The notes beneath the pieces are model-generated. The model did not search any database. It was given only the letters and a program-made list of their open reading frames with translations, and was not told the DNA's origin. Below, one piece after another: positions 50,822-59,583 of a DNA stretch of 64,000 nt; position 1 is the first letter of the stretch, and the number at the start of each line of letters is the position of its first letter. Both the position numbers and the translations under genes were made by a program. The DNA comes from Alkalihalophilus pseudofirmus OF4 (GTDB taxonomy: Bacteria; Bacillota; Bacilli; Bacillales; Bacillaceae_D), in the NCBI RefSeq assembly GCF_000005825.2, contig NC_013791.2:992001-1056000 (forward strand), in the 5' to 3' direction.

Positions 50822-52432
50822 ATGAAAAGGAATACGATTATGTTTCAATTGCTTGTTAAAATCGGCCTTTTCTTAGGAGTATTGGCATTAATCATTCTTC
50901 TAGTAGGTTATTATTTCATAAAGATAAAAGTAGAAGAGTTTCAGCAGGAGCAGGTATATACGGCTACTAGTATCGTAATGCATGCAATGGATGGAACGCA
51001 GGAATCGGCAAATACAATTGAAAGAATGATTGAACAAGGGCTATATACATCTTCAAAAGGAATTGCTAGTGATCTTCGTGGAAGAGATGCTGATTCTATT
51101 ACAATGGATGAATTACGTGAACTTGCCGAGAGCTGGGGTGTAGAAGAAATCTCACTTTGGGAGAGAGCTGATGATGATATTATTATCACACAATCATCTG
51201 ACCCTACGCAGCTAAATATGAGCTCAAAAAATTGGGGATATTGGTTTACTGCATTTAATCAATTAATGGAATTAGAGCCTGTCACAATAGAAGAAGGGCA
51301 TGCGATGGAGAGATTTTGGGCAGGCCCTGTTTCTCGGGCGGAAAGATTTGAACACATCTATTATAAATTTGCTTATTATTTTGATGGCACGACTGATTTT
51401 ATGATTAATGCGTTTATTAGTGATGAAGAAATCTATCGCCAAACCTTTCAGTCAGGACCAACACAAATGATAGACAAGATTATTGAAGAGAATATTGATA
51501 TAGAAGAGATAGCTGTAATTAATAGCGGGCCTTGGCTTAATCCTGCAGAAGTCGATATTGTAGAGCCGCAACGAGATCTGCCTGTTCTGCATGGTCATCA
51601 CACAATTGAAACTGAAGAGGATGCTGCGATGATCACCGAAGTTCAAGAATTATCTGAGATGAGAAGTGTAGAATTTAGCGATAATCAAATCTCATACAAA
51701 AAAATTTACCAGCCTCTTGATAATGGACGTGTCATGACGATAACGATGAATTTAGAGCGCTTAAAAGAAGTAAGAGATCAATTCTTGTTGTTGTTTGTCG
51801 GTACATTTTTAGTCGCATCCATGATCTTAATTATCATTATAAGATTAGCTGCAAAGCGGCAGTTAAGACCCATCGATCAAATAGTAGAGCAAATTCATAA
51901 ATTAGCAGAAGGAAATTTAACGCACACTTTAGATGTCCATGAAAAGAATGAATTTGATTGGTTAGCTGATCAATTGAATGAAATGACAGCTCACTTTAAC
52001 CGTCTTATTACCGAGTTGAAAGATGAATCACATTCTTTAGTTGTTGTATCTAGTTTGCTGTCAAAGCAAGTTTATTCTTCTGTAAAATCCATGGGGGACA
52101 CATCAGCTGCTATGACAGCCGAGTCAAAAGATCTTCTATTTGATTTAACAATTACGTTAGAGCAGTTAGCTGAACTTATTTCTACTATTGATTCGATTTC
52201 TCAAGCGGACAGTAATAACATCCATGCAAAAGAATTTTTAGTTCAGGTGCAATCGAAAGTAAAAGAATTAGAAGCTTTCTCAAAAGATCATTCAAATCAA
52301 GTAACGAATTTAACATTTATGTTTTATGACACGTTAGAGGAATTGAATGAGGCTTCAAAGAGAATTGATGCATTATCTGTAGAACTAAATAAAAAAATCA
52401 GCTTCTTTAAAGTAGATGAAGAACGGTTATAA
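50822..52432 (+). CDS. Membrane sensor with extracellular domain, HAMP and coiled coil, no known output domain
   Basis: A 536-aa protein: membrane helix 1 at about residues 10-32, an extracellular region of about 280 residues rich in acidic residues, membrane helix 2 at about 320-345, a HAMP domain ('RQLRPIDQIVEQIHKLAEGN' onward), then about 140 residues of coiled helices. No kinase, GGDEF or MCP signalling tip is present. In the operon it is followed 39 bp later by STAS and PP2C genes, so it probably passes a signal to the phosphatase or ATPase by contact. RBS GGAGGAA... precedes ATG 50822. Confidence 0.8.
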   Translation: MKRNTIMFQLLVKIGLFLGVLALIILLVGYYFIKIKVEEFQQEQVYTATSIVMHAMDGTQESANTIERMIEQGLYTSSKGIASDLRGRDADSITMDELRELAESWGVEEISLWERADDDIIITQSSDPTQLNMSSKNWGYWFTAFNQLMELEPVTIEEGHAMERFWAGPVSRAERFEHIYYKFAYYFDGTTDFMINAFISDEEIYRQTFQSGPTQMIDKIIEENIDIEEIAVINSGPWLNPAEVDIVEPQRDLPVLHGHHTIETEEDAAMITEVQELSEMRSVEFSDNQISYKKIYQPLDNGRVMTITMNLERLKEVRDQFLLLFVGTFLVASMILIIIIRLAAKRQLRPIDQIVEQIHKLAEGNLTHTLDVHEKNEFDWLADQLNEMTAHFNRLITELKDESHSLVVVSSLLSKQVYSSVKSMGDTSAAMTAESKDLLFDLTITLEQLAELISTIDSISQADSNNIHAKEFLVQVQSKVKELEAFSKDHSNQVTNLTFMFYDTLEELNEASKRIDALSVELNKKISFFKVDEERL

Positions 52433-52471
52433 ATACAATTAGTCATGGCAGAGAAGGAGGGGGAGATAAAG

Positions 52472-52792
52472 ATGAATTTAACCATACAACAAGAAAAGAT
52501 AGGAAATGTAATGACACTTCATCTAAAAGGCGTTTTAGATATCTCCACTACTAATGAGATTGATCAATACTTGCCCTTGATAAATGAAAGTATAGAGAAG
52601 TTAATTGTTGATTTTAATAACGTTCATTTTATTGATTCAACAGGTGTAGGGACGGTGATGGCTCTCATCTTCCTATCGGCTGATCATCAATTTAAGCTTG
52701 AGTTTGTGGGGATAAATGACATGACTGATCAAATCTTTGAAATGGTCGGAGTTTACCAAGTGCTTGAGTCAGTCCAGAGGGGGGTGGGGTAA
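52472..52792 (+). CDS. STAS-domain anti-sigma-factor antagonist (RsbV/SpoIIAA-like), first of two
   Basis: A 106-aa single-domain STAS protein. 'MTLHLKGVLDISTTNEIDQY' gives the first strands, and VHFIDSTGVGTVMAL carries the phosphorylatable Ser/Thr pair (S56/T57). The frame is open from ATG 52445, but only ATG 52472 has an RBS (GGAGGGGGAG). It overlaps the PP2C gene by one base (TAATG). In partner switching such a protein is phosphorylated by the HATPase kinase and dephosphorylated by the PP2C phosphatase, both encoded in this operon. Confidence 0.9.
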   Translation: MNLTIQQEKIGNVMTLHLKGVLDISTTNEIDQYLPLINESIEKLIVDFNNVHFIDSTGVGTVMALIFLSADHQFKLEFVGINDMTDQIFEMVGVYQVLESVQRGVG

Positions 52793-53640
52793 TGTATTAT
52801 GACGGAATGAGTTTTTCAAGGAAAACCATGAATGAAGAAACAAAAAGTTTAGAGAAAACACTTCAAAGAGAAATTAATTTAGCGAAAAACATACAATCCA
52901 AATTATTAAATGCCTCAACCCCTACGTTTGAGAAAGGCGAAGTGATAGGTTCTTCTGTTCCGGCACGATTAATTGGCGGAGATTATTATGATTTTTATCC
53001 ACTTGTTAACGGGAAAATTCGCATTGTTATCGGAGATGTGATGGGAAAAGGCATTCCTGCAGCGATGCTGATGATTTTAACAAGGGGGGCTTTTCGAACA
53101 GCTGCGGAGAGTAAATCAAGTCCAGGAGAGACGTTATCTTCTATGAATCAAGCTCTTTTTACTGATCTAAGAACACTTAAATCATTTGTTACTTTGTTTT
53201 GCGCCGATTGGGACCCTGAATCAAATGAGTTAACATACGCAAATGCAGGACATAATATGCCATTGTTTATTAACGGAGAAACAGGGGAGGTAAGTGAAAT
53301 TCCTAAAGTATCTGGCATTATGGTAGGTGGCTTGAAGGACCAATCGTATGAAGAAAAGTCAGTACGATTAAAGGATAAAGATTCAGTATTCTTCTATACA
53401 GATGGGATTATTGAAGCTCAAAATAACGAAGGTGAACAATTTAAATTAGACAGGCTGAAAGAAGTTCTTCGTGATCAATATACAAATGAAATTGAAGAGA
53501 TTGAAAAGGGTGTTCTCACTTCTATTGAGTCTTTTACAGAGGGAGCCCCTCAAAAAGATGACATCACAATGGTTGTTTTAAAGGTGAGTTATGAAAAATC
53601 GGATATAACAAGTTTAAATTCTCCAGTAATTAATGTATAG
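52792..53640 (+). CDS. PP2C-type serine phosphatase (RsbU/SpoIIE family)
   Basis: A 282-aa phosphatase starting within the stop of the STAS gene (TAATG). A short coiled linker ('ETKSLEKTLQREINLAKNIQ') precedes the PP2C-SpoIIE catalytic domain. Metal-binding motifs are visible in 'ARLIGGDYYDFYPL', VIGDVMGKGIPAAM, ANAGHNMPL, FYTDGIIEAQN and KDDITMVVLK. It has no sensor domain of its own, unlike many RsbU proteins, which fits a model in which the HAMP sensor upstream supplies the signal. Its likely substrate is the phosphorylated STAS protein(s) of the operon. Confidence 0.93.
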   Translation: MYYDGMSFSRKTMNEETKSLEKTLQREINLAKNIQSKLLNASTPTFEKGEVIGSSVPARLIGGDYYDFYPLVNGKIRIVIGDVMGKGIPAAMLMILTRGAFRTAAESKSSPGETLSSMNQALFTDLRTLKSFVTLFCADWDPESNELTYANAGHNMPLFINGETGEVSEIPKVSGIMVGGLKDQSYEEKSVRLKDKDSVFFYTDGIIEAQNNEGEQFKLDRLKEVLRDQYTNEIEEIEKGVLTSIESFTEGAPQKDDITMVVLKVSYEKSDITSLNSPVINV

Positions 53641-53651
53641 GTGGGGATCGT

Positions 53652-55796
53652 ATGGCTCAAAGCATTATTTCAAAAGGACGCGATATTAACGAGGCAATCT
53701 CAGTTGGGTTATCGATTTTAAATACGACAATTAATGATGTAAATATAGAAGTCATTCAGAATGAGAAAAAAGGGTTTTTGAAGATCGGCAAGAAAACGGC
53801 AGTGGTTAAATTAACAAAACGAGAGAACACATTTAATGACTCTTCTAATAGCAGCATTAACCATCAAGACTTTATTGAGCAGGCTGCTGCTCGTGAAGTG
53901 ACAAGTGAAAATATCATTGACGAATTTGAAATGATGGAAAAGTTGATTTCACAGTTAGATATCGATGAAGACGGGTCGATCAAAGAGGATACATTAAGCG
54001 AGACTCCTATTAATGAAACCTCTGTCCCTGCTACTAATAATAACGGAATGGGTAAAGCATGGGTGGAAAATGGCCTTTTGCAATGCAACTCCTCTAGCAC
54101 CCATTATCCCGTTATTACAGTGCCAAAAGGAATCAATGTTTATAAAAATAAGGAACGTGTGACGTCATCTTCCTTGATCATTACACAAGAAGATGATATA
54201 CAAATTGAACTAGCCGAAGAAAAAATAAAAACAAAATGGAATATATCCATGGACAAGAATCACTTGAAGGTCATGTTAAACGTTTTTCCAGGGTACAAAA
54301 TTACTAGAACGTTAACTGATGTGGGACCGAGTGAGCACTTGAAACTAGTTATAGAAGAAGAAAAAATTGTGGACAATTCTTTGACCTATGAAGATATTAT
54401 TAAAGAGCTAGACCAACTACGAGTTAAATATGGGTTTAATCATAATGAGATCATTAAAGCAATCGAGACCGTTGAAAAAGGTGAGTTTGAAATTGCAACA
54501 GGACTTGAGCCAAAGCCAGGGAAAAACGGCTGGGTAGAGGTTTTAGTTAAACTAGAGACTGAAAGTGGTTTAAAAGAAAAAGAAGATGGCAGTATTGACT
54601 TTAAAGAGATCAATGACATTCCTGCAATAGCTGAGGGTCAAGTAATCGGTGTTGTTTATGATCCAGTCCCTGGAGTTCCGGGAGTGACTGTGCAAAATGA
54701 TCCCTTGCCTGCAAAGCAGACATTCCCAGTAGTACTACAATTAGACAAGGGAGTCGAACGCGTAGGCGATCAAATTATCTCCTTACAAGCAGGAAGACCT
54801 AAAGTGGAAAAGAGAGGCCTTTTTGTGAAAGTCTCGGTTTTGCCGAAATTGACACATAAAGCAAATGTCGACCTAGAATCAGGAAATATTCGGTTTAGAG
54901 GAGATGTTGAGGTTCTTGGTAAAGTAGAAGAAGGGATGTTGGTAGAAGCTACGGGAGACATAACGATTCGTAAAGAGGTTAACCGATCAAAGATTCTTGC
55001 CGCAGGTGCGATTACATCGTATGGAAACATTATGTCCTCAGAACTGTCAGCAGGAAAGAGCAATATGATCATTACTGAACTAGGAGATCATCTAGCGAAA
55101 ATAAATATGAATCTAAAAATGATTTTAAAGCTGATTGAACAATTAACACAATCACCTGCATTTAAAAATACAGATTTCAATCGCAGGGGACTGAAACCCC
55201 TTATTATTATTTTGCTCGAAAAGAAATTCAGAGGGTTTCCTGGGCTTGTCAAAACGTTTAATGAGAAGGTTACAAAGCATAAGGAAGAAATTGCAGACAA
55301 AAGGTTCCTTGATGTGTCTTCTCAATTAAACCAATGTTTCTTGTCACTAAATAGGGAGAATGTTACTCATGAGTATATACTGAACCTCTCAAAAGAAATT
55401 CACCAACTATATGAAATGAGCCAGACTCCAGTTGAACCGGAAGCTTTTATCACTATACCAAGTGCAATTAACAGTCAACTTTATTGCAGCGGAGATATTA
55501 CTATTCATGGGAAGGGCAGCGTTCATTCTAAAATATATGCCGGTGGAAAATTAAAAATTAGAGGTATTATAAGAGGCGGCGAAGTATTTGGACGACATGG
55601 AGTACAAATTAACGAAGTTGGCTCAGATATGGGCGCAGTAACAAAGATAGCTGTTCCACGTGATCAGAAGATTAGAATCGATAAAGCAATGGATGGAACG
55701 ACAATTAAAATAGGAAATGTAGCTCATACATTTAGTGAGACAACGCACTTTGTTAATGCTTATCTTAATGAGAAACAAAAAATGGTGCTACATTAG
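53652..55796 (+). CDS. FapA-like DUF342 protein with N-terminal Jag_N domain
   Basis: A 714-aa cytoplasmic protein. Residues about 5-55 are a Jag_N-type domain ('SKGRDINEAISVGLSILNTT' and QNEKKGFLKIGKK), as found in KhpB/Jag RNA-binding proteins. A variable linker follows. From about residue 190 the protein is DUF342 (FapA): an N-terminal mixed region, then a long beta-helix with repeated hydrophobic strands ('NIRFRGDVEVLGKVEEGMLV', 'GDITIRKEVNRSKILAAGAI', 'QLYCSGDITIHGKGSV'), interrupted by a helical insertion (about 485-590). FapA proteins are linked to flagellar/polar assembly in vibrios. Placed between PP2C and STAS genes, it could be the effector or scaffold of this switch. Confidence 0.88.
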   Translation: MAQSIISKGRDINEAISVGLSILNTTINDVNIEVIQNEKKGFLKIGKKTAVVKLTKRENTFNDSSNSSINHQDFIEQAAAREVTSENIIDEFEMMEKLISQLDIDEDGSIKEDTLSETPINETSVPATNNNGMGKAWVENGLLQCNSSSTHYPVITVPKGINVYKNKERVTSSSLIITQEDDIQIELAEEKIKTKWNISMDKNHLKVMLNVFPGYKITRTLTDVGPSEHLKLVIEEEKIVDNSLTYEDIIKELDQLRVKYGFNHNEIIKAIETVEKGEFEIATGLEPKPGKNGWVEVLVKLETESGLKEKEDGSIDFKEINDIPAIAEGQVIGVVYDPVPGVPGVTVQNDPLPAKQTFPVVLQLDKGVERVGDQIISLQAGRPKVEKRGLFVKVSVLPKLTHKANVDLESGNIRFRGDVEVLGKVEEGMLVEATGDITIRKEVNRSKILAAGAITSYGNIMSSELSAGKSNMIITELGDHLAKINMNLKMILKLIEQLTQSPAFKNTDFNRRGLKPLIIILLEKKFRGFPGLVKTFNEKVTKHKEEIADKRFLDVSSQLNQCFLSLNRENVTHEYILNLSKEIHQLYEMSQTPVEPEAFITIPSAINSQLYCSGDITIHGKGSVHSKIYAGGKLKIRGIIRGGEVFGRHGVQINEVGSDMGAVTKIAVPRDQKIRIDKAMDGTTIKIGNVAHTFSETTHFVNAYLNEKQKMVLH

Positions 55797-55816
55797 TGGT
55801 GATGGAGGTAGAAGGA

Positions 55817-56128
55817 ATGACTCATTTTACCCTCAGTAAGAAAATGAACGAACTTGAGGTTAAACTTATAGGTGACTTAGATATCGATAGTACAGAATTA
55901 ATTGAGGAAGAATTACTTCCTGCTCTTATGCAACACCAAACAATCATTATAAACTTTGAAGAGGTTCCATTTATTGATTCGTCAGGTATTGGTCTCTTAT
56001 TGAGTACCATTCAAACGTTAAATGAGCAGCAAATTGCGTTAACGATTTCTAAAGTAAGAACTGAAGTGATGGATATCTTTGAAATGCTGCAAATACCTGA
56101 GATTGTGGGGAAGGACATCTTTGTATAA
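55817..56128 (+). CDS. STAS-domain anti-sigma-factor antagonist, second of two
   Basis: A 103-aa STAS protein with 'ELEVKLIGDLDIDSTELIEE' and VPFIDSSGIGLLLST, the latter holding the phosphorylatable serine pair (S55/S56). The frame runs back to GTG 55796 overlapping the FapA-like stop, but GGAGG at 55804-55808 points to ATG 55817. It differs clearly from the first STAS protein of the operon, so the two are probably not redundant. Last gene of the operon; a small gene on the other strand starts within 180 bp. Confidence 0.9.
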   Translation: MTHFTLSKKMNELEVKLIGDLDIDSTELIEEELLPALMQHQTIIINFEEVPFIDSSGIGLLLSTIQTLNEQQIALTISKVRTEVMDIFEMLQIPEIVGKDIFV

Positions 56129-56136
56129 GGACCAGG

Positions 56137-56304
56137 TTAAACAGCATGTGCTTTTAACTTAGAAGCCTGTAATAAAATAGAACTTAGTTGTAAAATATCA
56201 TGTTTAATTGCTTGTTTTATATAGGCGTTGCTGCACTTAATATATTCATCGGCTAATTTTTTTAACTCTTGCTTGAAAACTTCACACTCAATGTTAGTTA
56301 ACAT
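56137..56304 (-). CDS. Small helical protein, 55 aa, unknown
   Basis: On the minus strand ATG 56304 is preceded by AGAGGTG at 6 bases and opens 55 codons ending 9 bp from the end of the last partner-switching gene. The product is predicted to be all-helical and amphipathic ('CEVFKQELKKLADEYIKCSN', 'IKQAIKHDILQLSSILLQ') with two cysteines (Cys7, Cys24). It recalls small phosphorelay modulators of Bacillus (Spo0E, Sda) in size and helicity, but I see neither the Spo0E SQELD motif nor Sda identity. Function unknown. Proximity to signalling genes suggests a role as a small regulator. Confidence 0.6.
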   Translation of the reverse strand: MLTNIECEVFKQELKKLADEYIKCSNAYIKQAIKHDILQLSSILLQASKLKAHAV

Positions 56305-56418
56305 GAAGAACACCTCTAGTTAGTATTAGTTTAATAGCTAGTATCTTAATACCCATAACAAAAGAAAGTAAAACATATTTAATGGGTAAAAAATAATAGA
56401 TATTTATACCTATTAAAA

Positions 56419-56448
56419 GAAGCATCCTTTATACTGGATGCTTCTACT
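56419..56448 (-). terminator. Terminator after the GAF histidine kinase
   Basis: AGAAGCATCC pairs with GGATGCTTCT; on the minus strand the gene's stop lies just before the stem, which ends in TTTTAATAG. Confidence 0.75.
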
Positions 56449-58063
56449 TTTTTACTATTGGTAATTCAATCCAAAATGTACTGCCTTCTCCTAATTGACT
56501 TTCTACACCGATCTTTCCTTGCATCTCTGTGACAATCTGCTTGACTAACGACAGACCTATTCCAGTTCCCTCTGCTTCCATTGAAAATTCCTCGGTACGA
56601 TAAAATGGATCAAAGATCTTCGACTGTTCGACAGAGGAGATTCCCACTCCAGTATCCTCTACATTTACAGTGACCGTATGTTCTGAAACTTGATAAGAAA
56701 TAGTAATGTTTCCATGCTCTCGATTGTACTTTACGCTGTTGCTAAGTAAGTTTAAAAGAACCTGTTGTAATCTGACAGGGTCAGAGTAGATAATTTGGTC
56801 GGATTTGAGTTTTAAGTCTTCACAATTCATTTTAAGCTTTTTTAACTGTGCATAAGGAGTGATTTCTCTTAATGCAGCTTGAACAATGGCATCCAAATCG
56901 ACCTCTTGAAACTCTATAAAGGGCTTGCCGTTTTCAAGCTTTACTAATTTAAGAATATCATTTATCATCGTCAAAAGATGTCTTCCTGACTTCAAAATCT
57001 TATCTACTTTAGCGAGTTGTTGAGCTGACAGCGGCGTGCCAGTATCCTGATGAAGAAGCTGTGAGAATCCTAAAATAGAATTTAAAGGCGTTCTTAATTC
57101 ATGACTCATCATCGCTAGAAAATCAGATTTAGCCTTATGTGCTTTTTCAGCTTGAGCTTGTGCATATACTAGTGAAGTGTTGGCTTGTTCTAATTCTATA
57201 TTCGTTTGTTGTAACTTAGCGATTAATGAAAGCCTATCTAAAGTAATCGATACTTGAGTACAGATTCTCTCAATTAAATCTAATTCCTCTTTGATGAAAT
57301 GTGTACGGGTTTTTGATCCGAAAGACAAAGTGCCGACTAACTTGCCATAAGAGATCAGAGGGTGACATACATATGCTTGTATTCCCAACGATTTAATTAA
57401 ATTGACTTTAGGGTCTATAGAGCTTGAAATATCTTCAGCAATAATTTTATGTTGATTGAGAGCAGCCGTACCACATACTGCTTGACCAAAATCTAAGCAG
57501 CACATCCCATCTGCTATTTCTTTTGGAATACCGTAATAGTTCATCAGCCGCAGTTTATTCGCTCGTTCATCAAAAATATAATTAAAATAAACATCTAAGT
57601 CTAAGTAATGTGACAAGCTGTTAAACAGATTATCTAGCAATTCTTTTGGATCTTCTTGAAAAATCAAATCGCTTGAGGCCTCAGCAAGCAGTGCAAGCTT
57701 TTTCTCATTCTGGGTAATCAGTTGATCGACCTGTTTATGTCTTGTTAAGTCTTTAAAAAACATTGAGAAACCTTCTACAAAAGGGAAAATGCCAACCTCC
57801 ACCCATTTAAATGAGAGGAGGGGCTTGCTTATTTCCAAATGTATAGGAATCATTTCCGTCTTGGACCTGAAAAAAGCATCTTCAAACGTATTATGACATG
57901 ATGGCGGCAGAAGATCCCATAGGTCACTGTGGCTAAGATTCATTTGTTCCTCACCTTTTTTAGAGGAAGCATGAGTAATCTTATAAGCAGAATTAATCAC
58001 TACATATAAATCTGAATTCCTATTTATGCTGGTGCTCTGCTGATTCAACAGACTATTTATCAT
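56444..58063 (-). CDS. Cytoplasmic PAS-GAF histidine kinase
   Basis: A 539-aa soluble kinase: an N-terminal PAS-like domain (about residues 15-110), a GAF domain (about 125-275) containing several cysteines ('GMCCLDFGQAVCGTAALNQH', a pattern seen in oxygen/redox GAF sensors), a coiled linker, HisKA with H321 in MMSHELRTPLNS, and HATPase motifs 'LQQVLLNLLSNSVKYNREHG', VEDTGVGIS, FDPFYRTEE and GTGIGLSLVKQI. Its HisKA-HATPase core closely resembles the IS-interrupted MHYT kinase (both have RTPLNSILGF-QLL). Start ATG 58063 has AAGGGGT. No response regulator is adjacent on this strand. Confidence 0.9.
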   Translation of the reverse strand: MINSLLNQQSTSINRNSDLYVVINSAYKITHASSKKGEEQMNLSHSDLWDLLPPSCHNTFEDAFFRSKTEMIPIHLEISKPLLSFKWVEVGIFPFVEGFSMFFKDLTRHKQVDQLITQNEKKLALLAEASSDLIFQEDPKELLDNLFNSLSHYLDLDVYFNYIFDERANKLRLMNYYGIPKEIADGMCCLDFGQAVCGTAALNQHKIIAEDISSSIDPKVNLIKSLGIQAYVCHPLISYGKLVGTLSFGSKTRTHFIKEELDLIERICTQVSITLDRLSLIAKLQQTNIELEQANTSLVYAQAQAEKAHKAKSDFLAMMSHELRTPLNSILGFSQLLHQDTGTPLSAQQLAKVDKILKSGRHLLTMINDILKLVKLENGKPFIEFQEVDLDAIVQAALREITPYAQLKKLKMNCEDLKLKSDQIIYSDPVRLQQVLLNLLSNSVKYNREHGNITISYQVSEHTVTVNVEDTGVGISSVEQSKIFDPFYRTEEFSMEAEGTGIGLSLVKQIVTEMQGKIGVESQLGEGSTFWIELPIVKK

Positions 58064-58370
58064 AGACGTACCCCTTAAATAATAAATTTACACGTCAAAA
58101 GAAGCAGACAAGAGGAGACTGTTAAACGAAAATCATGCGGGTCTATAGTTCTAGGGAAGTGAAATGCTTATAGGTAAATAATAGTAGTTGTGCGTACTTA
58201 TTATTATACCTTTTTTAACCGTAATTGGGTGACTTTTTTAATAGTTTTTGCGATTGAATTTTAGAATCTATAGCTTTTATCATATAACTTAAGCTGAGTC
58301 ATTAAAATTCTAGAAAAGAGGGTATAGTATGTAAAATATTGCAGAGAAATATTGCAGTGAGAGGTGAAGG
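58064..58370. other. Divergent intergenic region, 307 bp
   Basis: No gene is visible on either strand. Immediately before the RBS of the PAP2 gene there are two copies of AAATATTGCAG (58334-58344 and 58347-58357), giving a 13-bp period. The rest is AT-rich without clear signals. Confidence 0.5.
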
Positions 58371-59030
58371 ATGAAAAAAAAGATTCCTTATAAAGTTCTA
58401 ATACCTTTTATTTTATTGTTCGCCTTCTTCTTAATTACAACCTATTCTGTTTTAAGAGGATATACCTTGTCAGTGGATCGTTTAATAGTAGAAAATATAG
58501 CTGCTTTTCATACAGACTTACTAACCAAAATGATGAGATTTTTTAGTTTTATCGGTGCAACTAGGCCGGTTATTGTTATTTCTCTATTATTTCTTGGAGT
58601 GATCTATTTAAAATACCGCCGCTTACAAGATGTCATTCTTTTTGCACTAGTATCGCTTGGTTCAGTTACACTTAATGTAGTGCTAAAAATGACCATAAAA
58701 AGAGAACGTCCTGAATCAAGTTTAATAGTGGAATCAGGATATAGTTATCCTAGCGCTCATACAATGGCTGCTGTATCACTGTATGGAATGATTATTTATT
58801 TATTATGGAAACACACATCCACCGTCACGGCGAGAATAATCCTGATTACATTTGGTGTAAGTATGATTTTAATGATAGCGTTCAGCCGAATATACTTAGG
58901 GGTTCATTATGCAAGTGATATTATAGGAGGGGTATTACTCAGCAGTTTATGGCTGCTAATTTCACTTTCTATCTTTCAAAGGTACCGAAAGAAGGAAAAG
59001 AAGAAATCTACTCAAAAAGACACCTGCTAG
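58371..59030 (+). CDS. PAP2-superfamily membrane phosphatase, second copy
   Basis: A 219-aa, six-helix lipid phosphatase with the three PAP2 motifs KMTIKRERP, SYPSAHT and SRIYLGVHYASD. The second motif is PSAH rather than PSGH. It shares only motif-level similarity with the PAP2 protein encoded at 24620, so the two are old paralogues. It should dephosphorylate undecaprenyl-pyrophosphate, phosphatidylglycerophosphate or phosphatidate outside the membrane. ATG 58371 follows GAGAGGTGAAGG; a short direct repeat lies just upstream. The C-terminal tail is very lysine-rich. Confidence 0.9.
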   Translation: MKKKIPYKVLIPFILLFAFFLITTYSVLRGYTLSVDRLIVENIAAFHTDLLTKMMRFFSFIGATRPVIVISLLFLGVIYLKYRRLQDVILFALVSLGSVTLNVVLKMTIKRERPESSLIVESGYSYPSAHTMAAVSLYGMIIYLLWKHTSTVTARIILITFGVSMILMIAFSRIYLGVHYASDIIGGVLLSSLWLLISLSIFQRYRKKEKKKSTQKDTC

Positions 59031-59043
59031 AGTAGAGGTGTCT
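59018..59043 (+). terminator. Possible terminator after the second PAP2 gene
   Basis: AGACACCT pairs with AGGTGTCT; the downstream tract is only moderately T-rich. The stem overlaps the stop codon. Confidence 0.5.
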
Positions 59044-59169
59044 CACAATTTTCGTTTATATTCTATTTGGCTGCCCCTATATAAATAGCTGATTTTAAAT
59101 TTACGAACACTTACTTTATAATAGATAGAATGTTAATCAGCTTTTAGTGTAGTAAGGTGGGAGGCTTGT

Positions 59170-59583
59170 ATGAATGATTTAACGAAGAACATTATTGCGA
59201 TTAGTATAGGAGGGGCAATAGGAACGACTTTCAGGTACATATTTAATATAGTAACGCTTGAAACAGGCTATCCCTTGGGTACAATTATAGAAAATCTTGG
59301 CGGAAGTTTTTTATTAGGGTTTTTGACTGCTTGGTTTATTGTTTTTAAACCAAAAGAGTGGGTGAAAACGGGACTTGGAGTAGGTTTATGCGGAGGGTTT
59401 ACGACGATGTCTACTTTTGCTGCAGACTCCGTTCTCTTGTATGGTGTACACCTTTATAACGCTTTCATTTATGTGGTTATCTCCCTCTTTGGCGGAGTGG
59501 TGTTTGCATTAGCAGGTTCGGTTCTAGGCACTGCGATAGCTAAACGCAAACTGAAAACGAGAGAAGGAGGACTTAAATCATGA
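59170..59583 (+). CDS. crcB: Fluoride ion channel CrcB/Fluc, first subunit
   Basis: A 137-aa, four-helix fluoride exporter subunit that lowers cytoplasmic fluoride. Family motifs are visible: SIGGAIGTTFRYIF with the conserved GxxxR, NLGGSFLLGF with the pore asparagine, and CGGFTTMSTFAAD with the phenylalanine/serine track. RBS GGTGGGAGG precedes ATG 59170. It overlaps the second crcB gene by four bases (ATGA), so the two subunits are translated together and probably form an antiparallel heterodimer. No fluoride riboswitch sequence is recognisable in the 140 bp upstream. Confidence 0.95.
   Translation: MNDLTKNIIAISIGGAIGTTFRYIFNIVTLETGYPLGTIIENLGGSFLLGFLTAWFIVFKPKEWVKTGLGVGLCGGFTTMSTFAADSVLLYGVHLYNAFIYVVISLFGGVVFALAGSVLGTAIAKRKLKTREGGLKS

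Noticed and set aside
59040-59169. Fluoride riboswitch before crcB
   Set aside because: No GGNGATGG...pseudoknot-type core sequence was found by eye.
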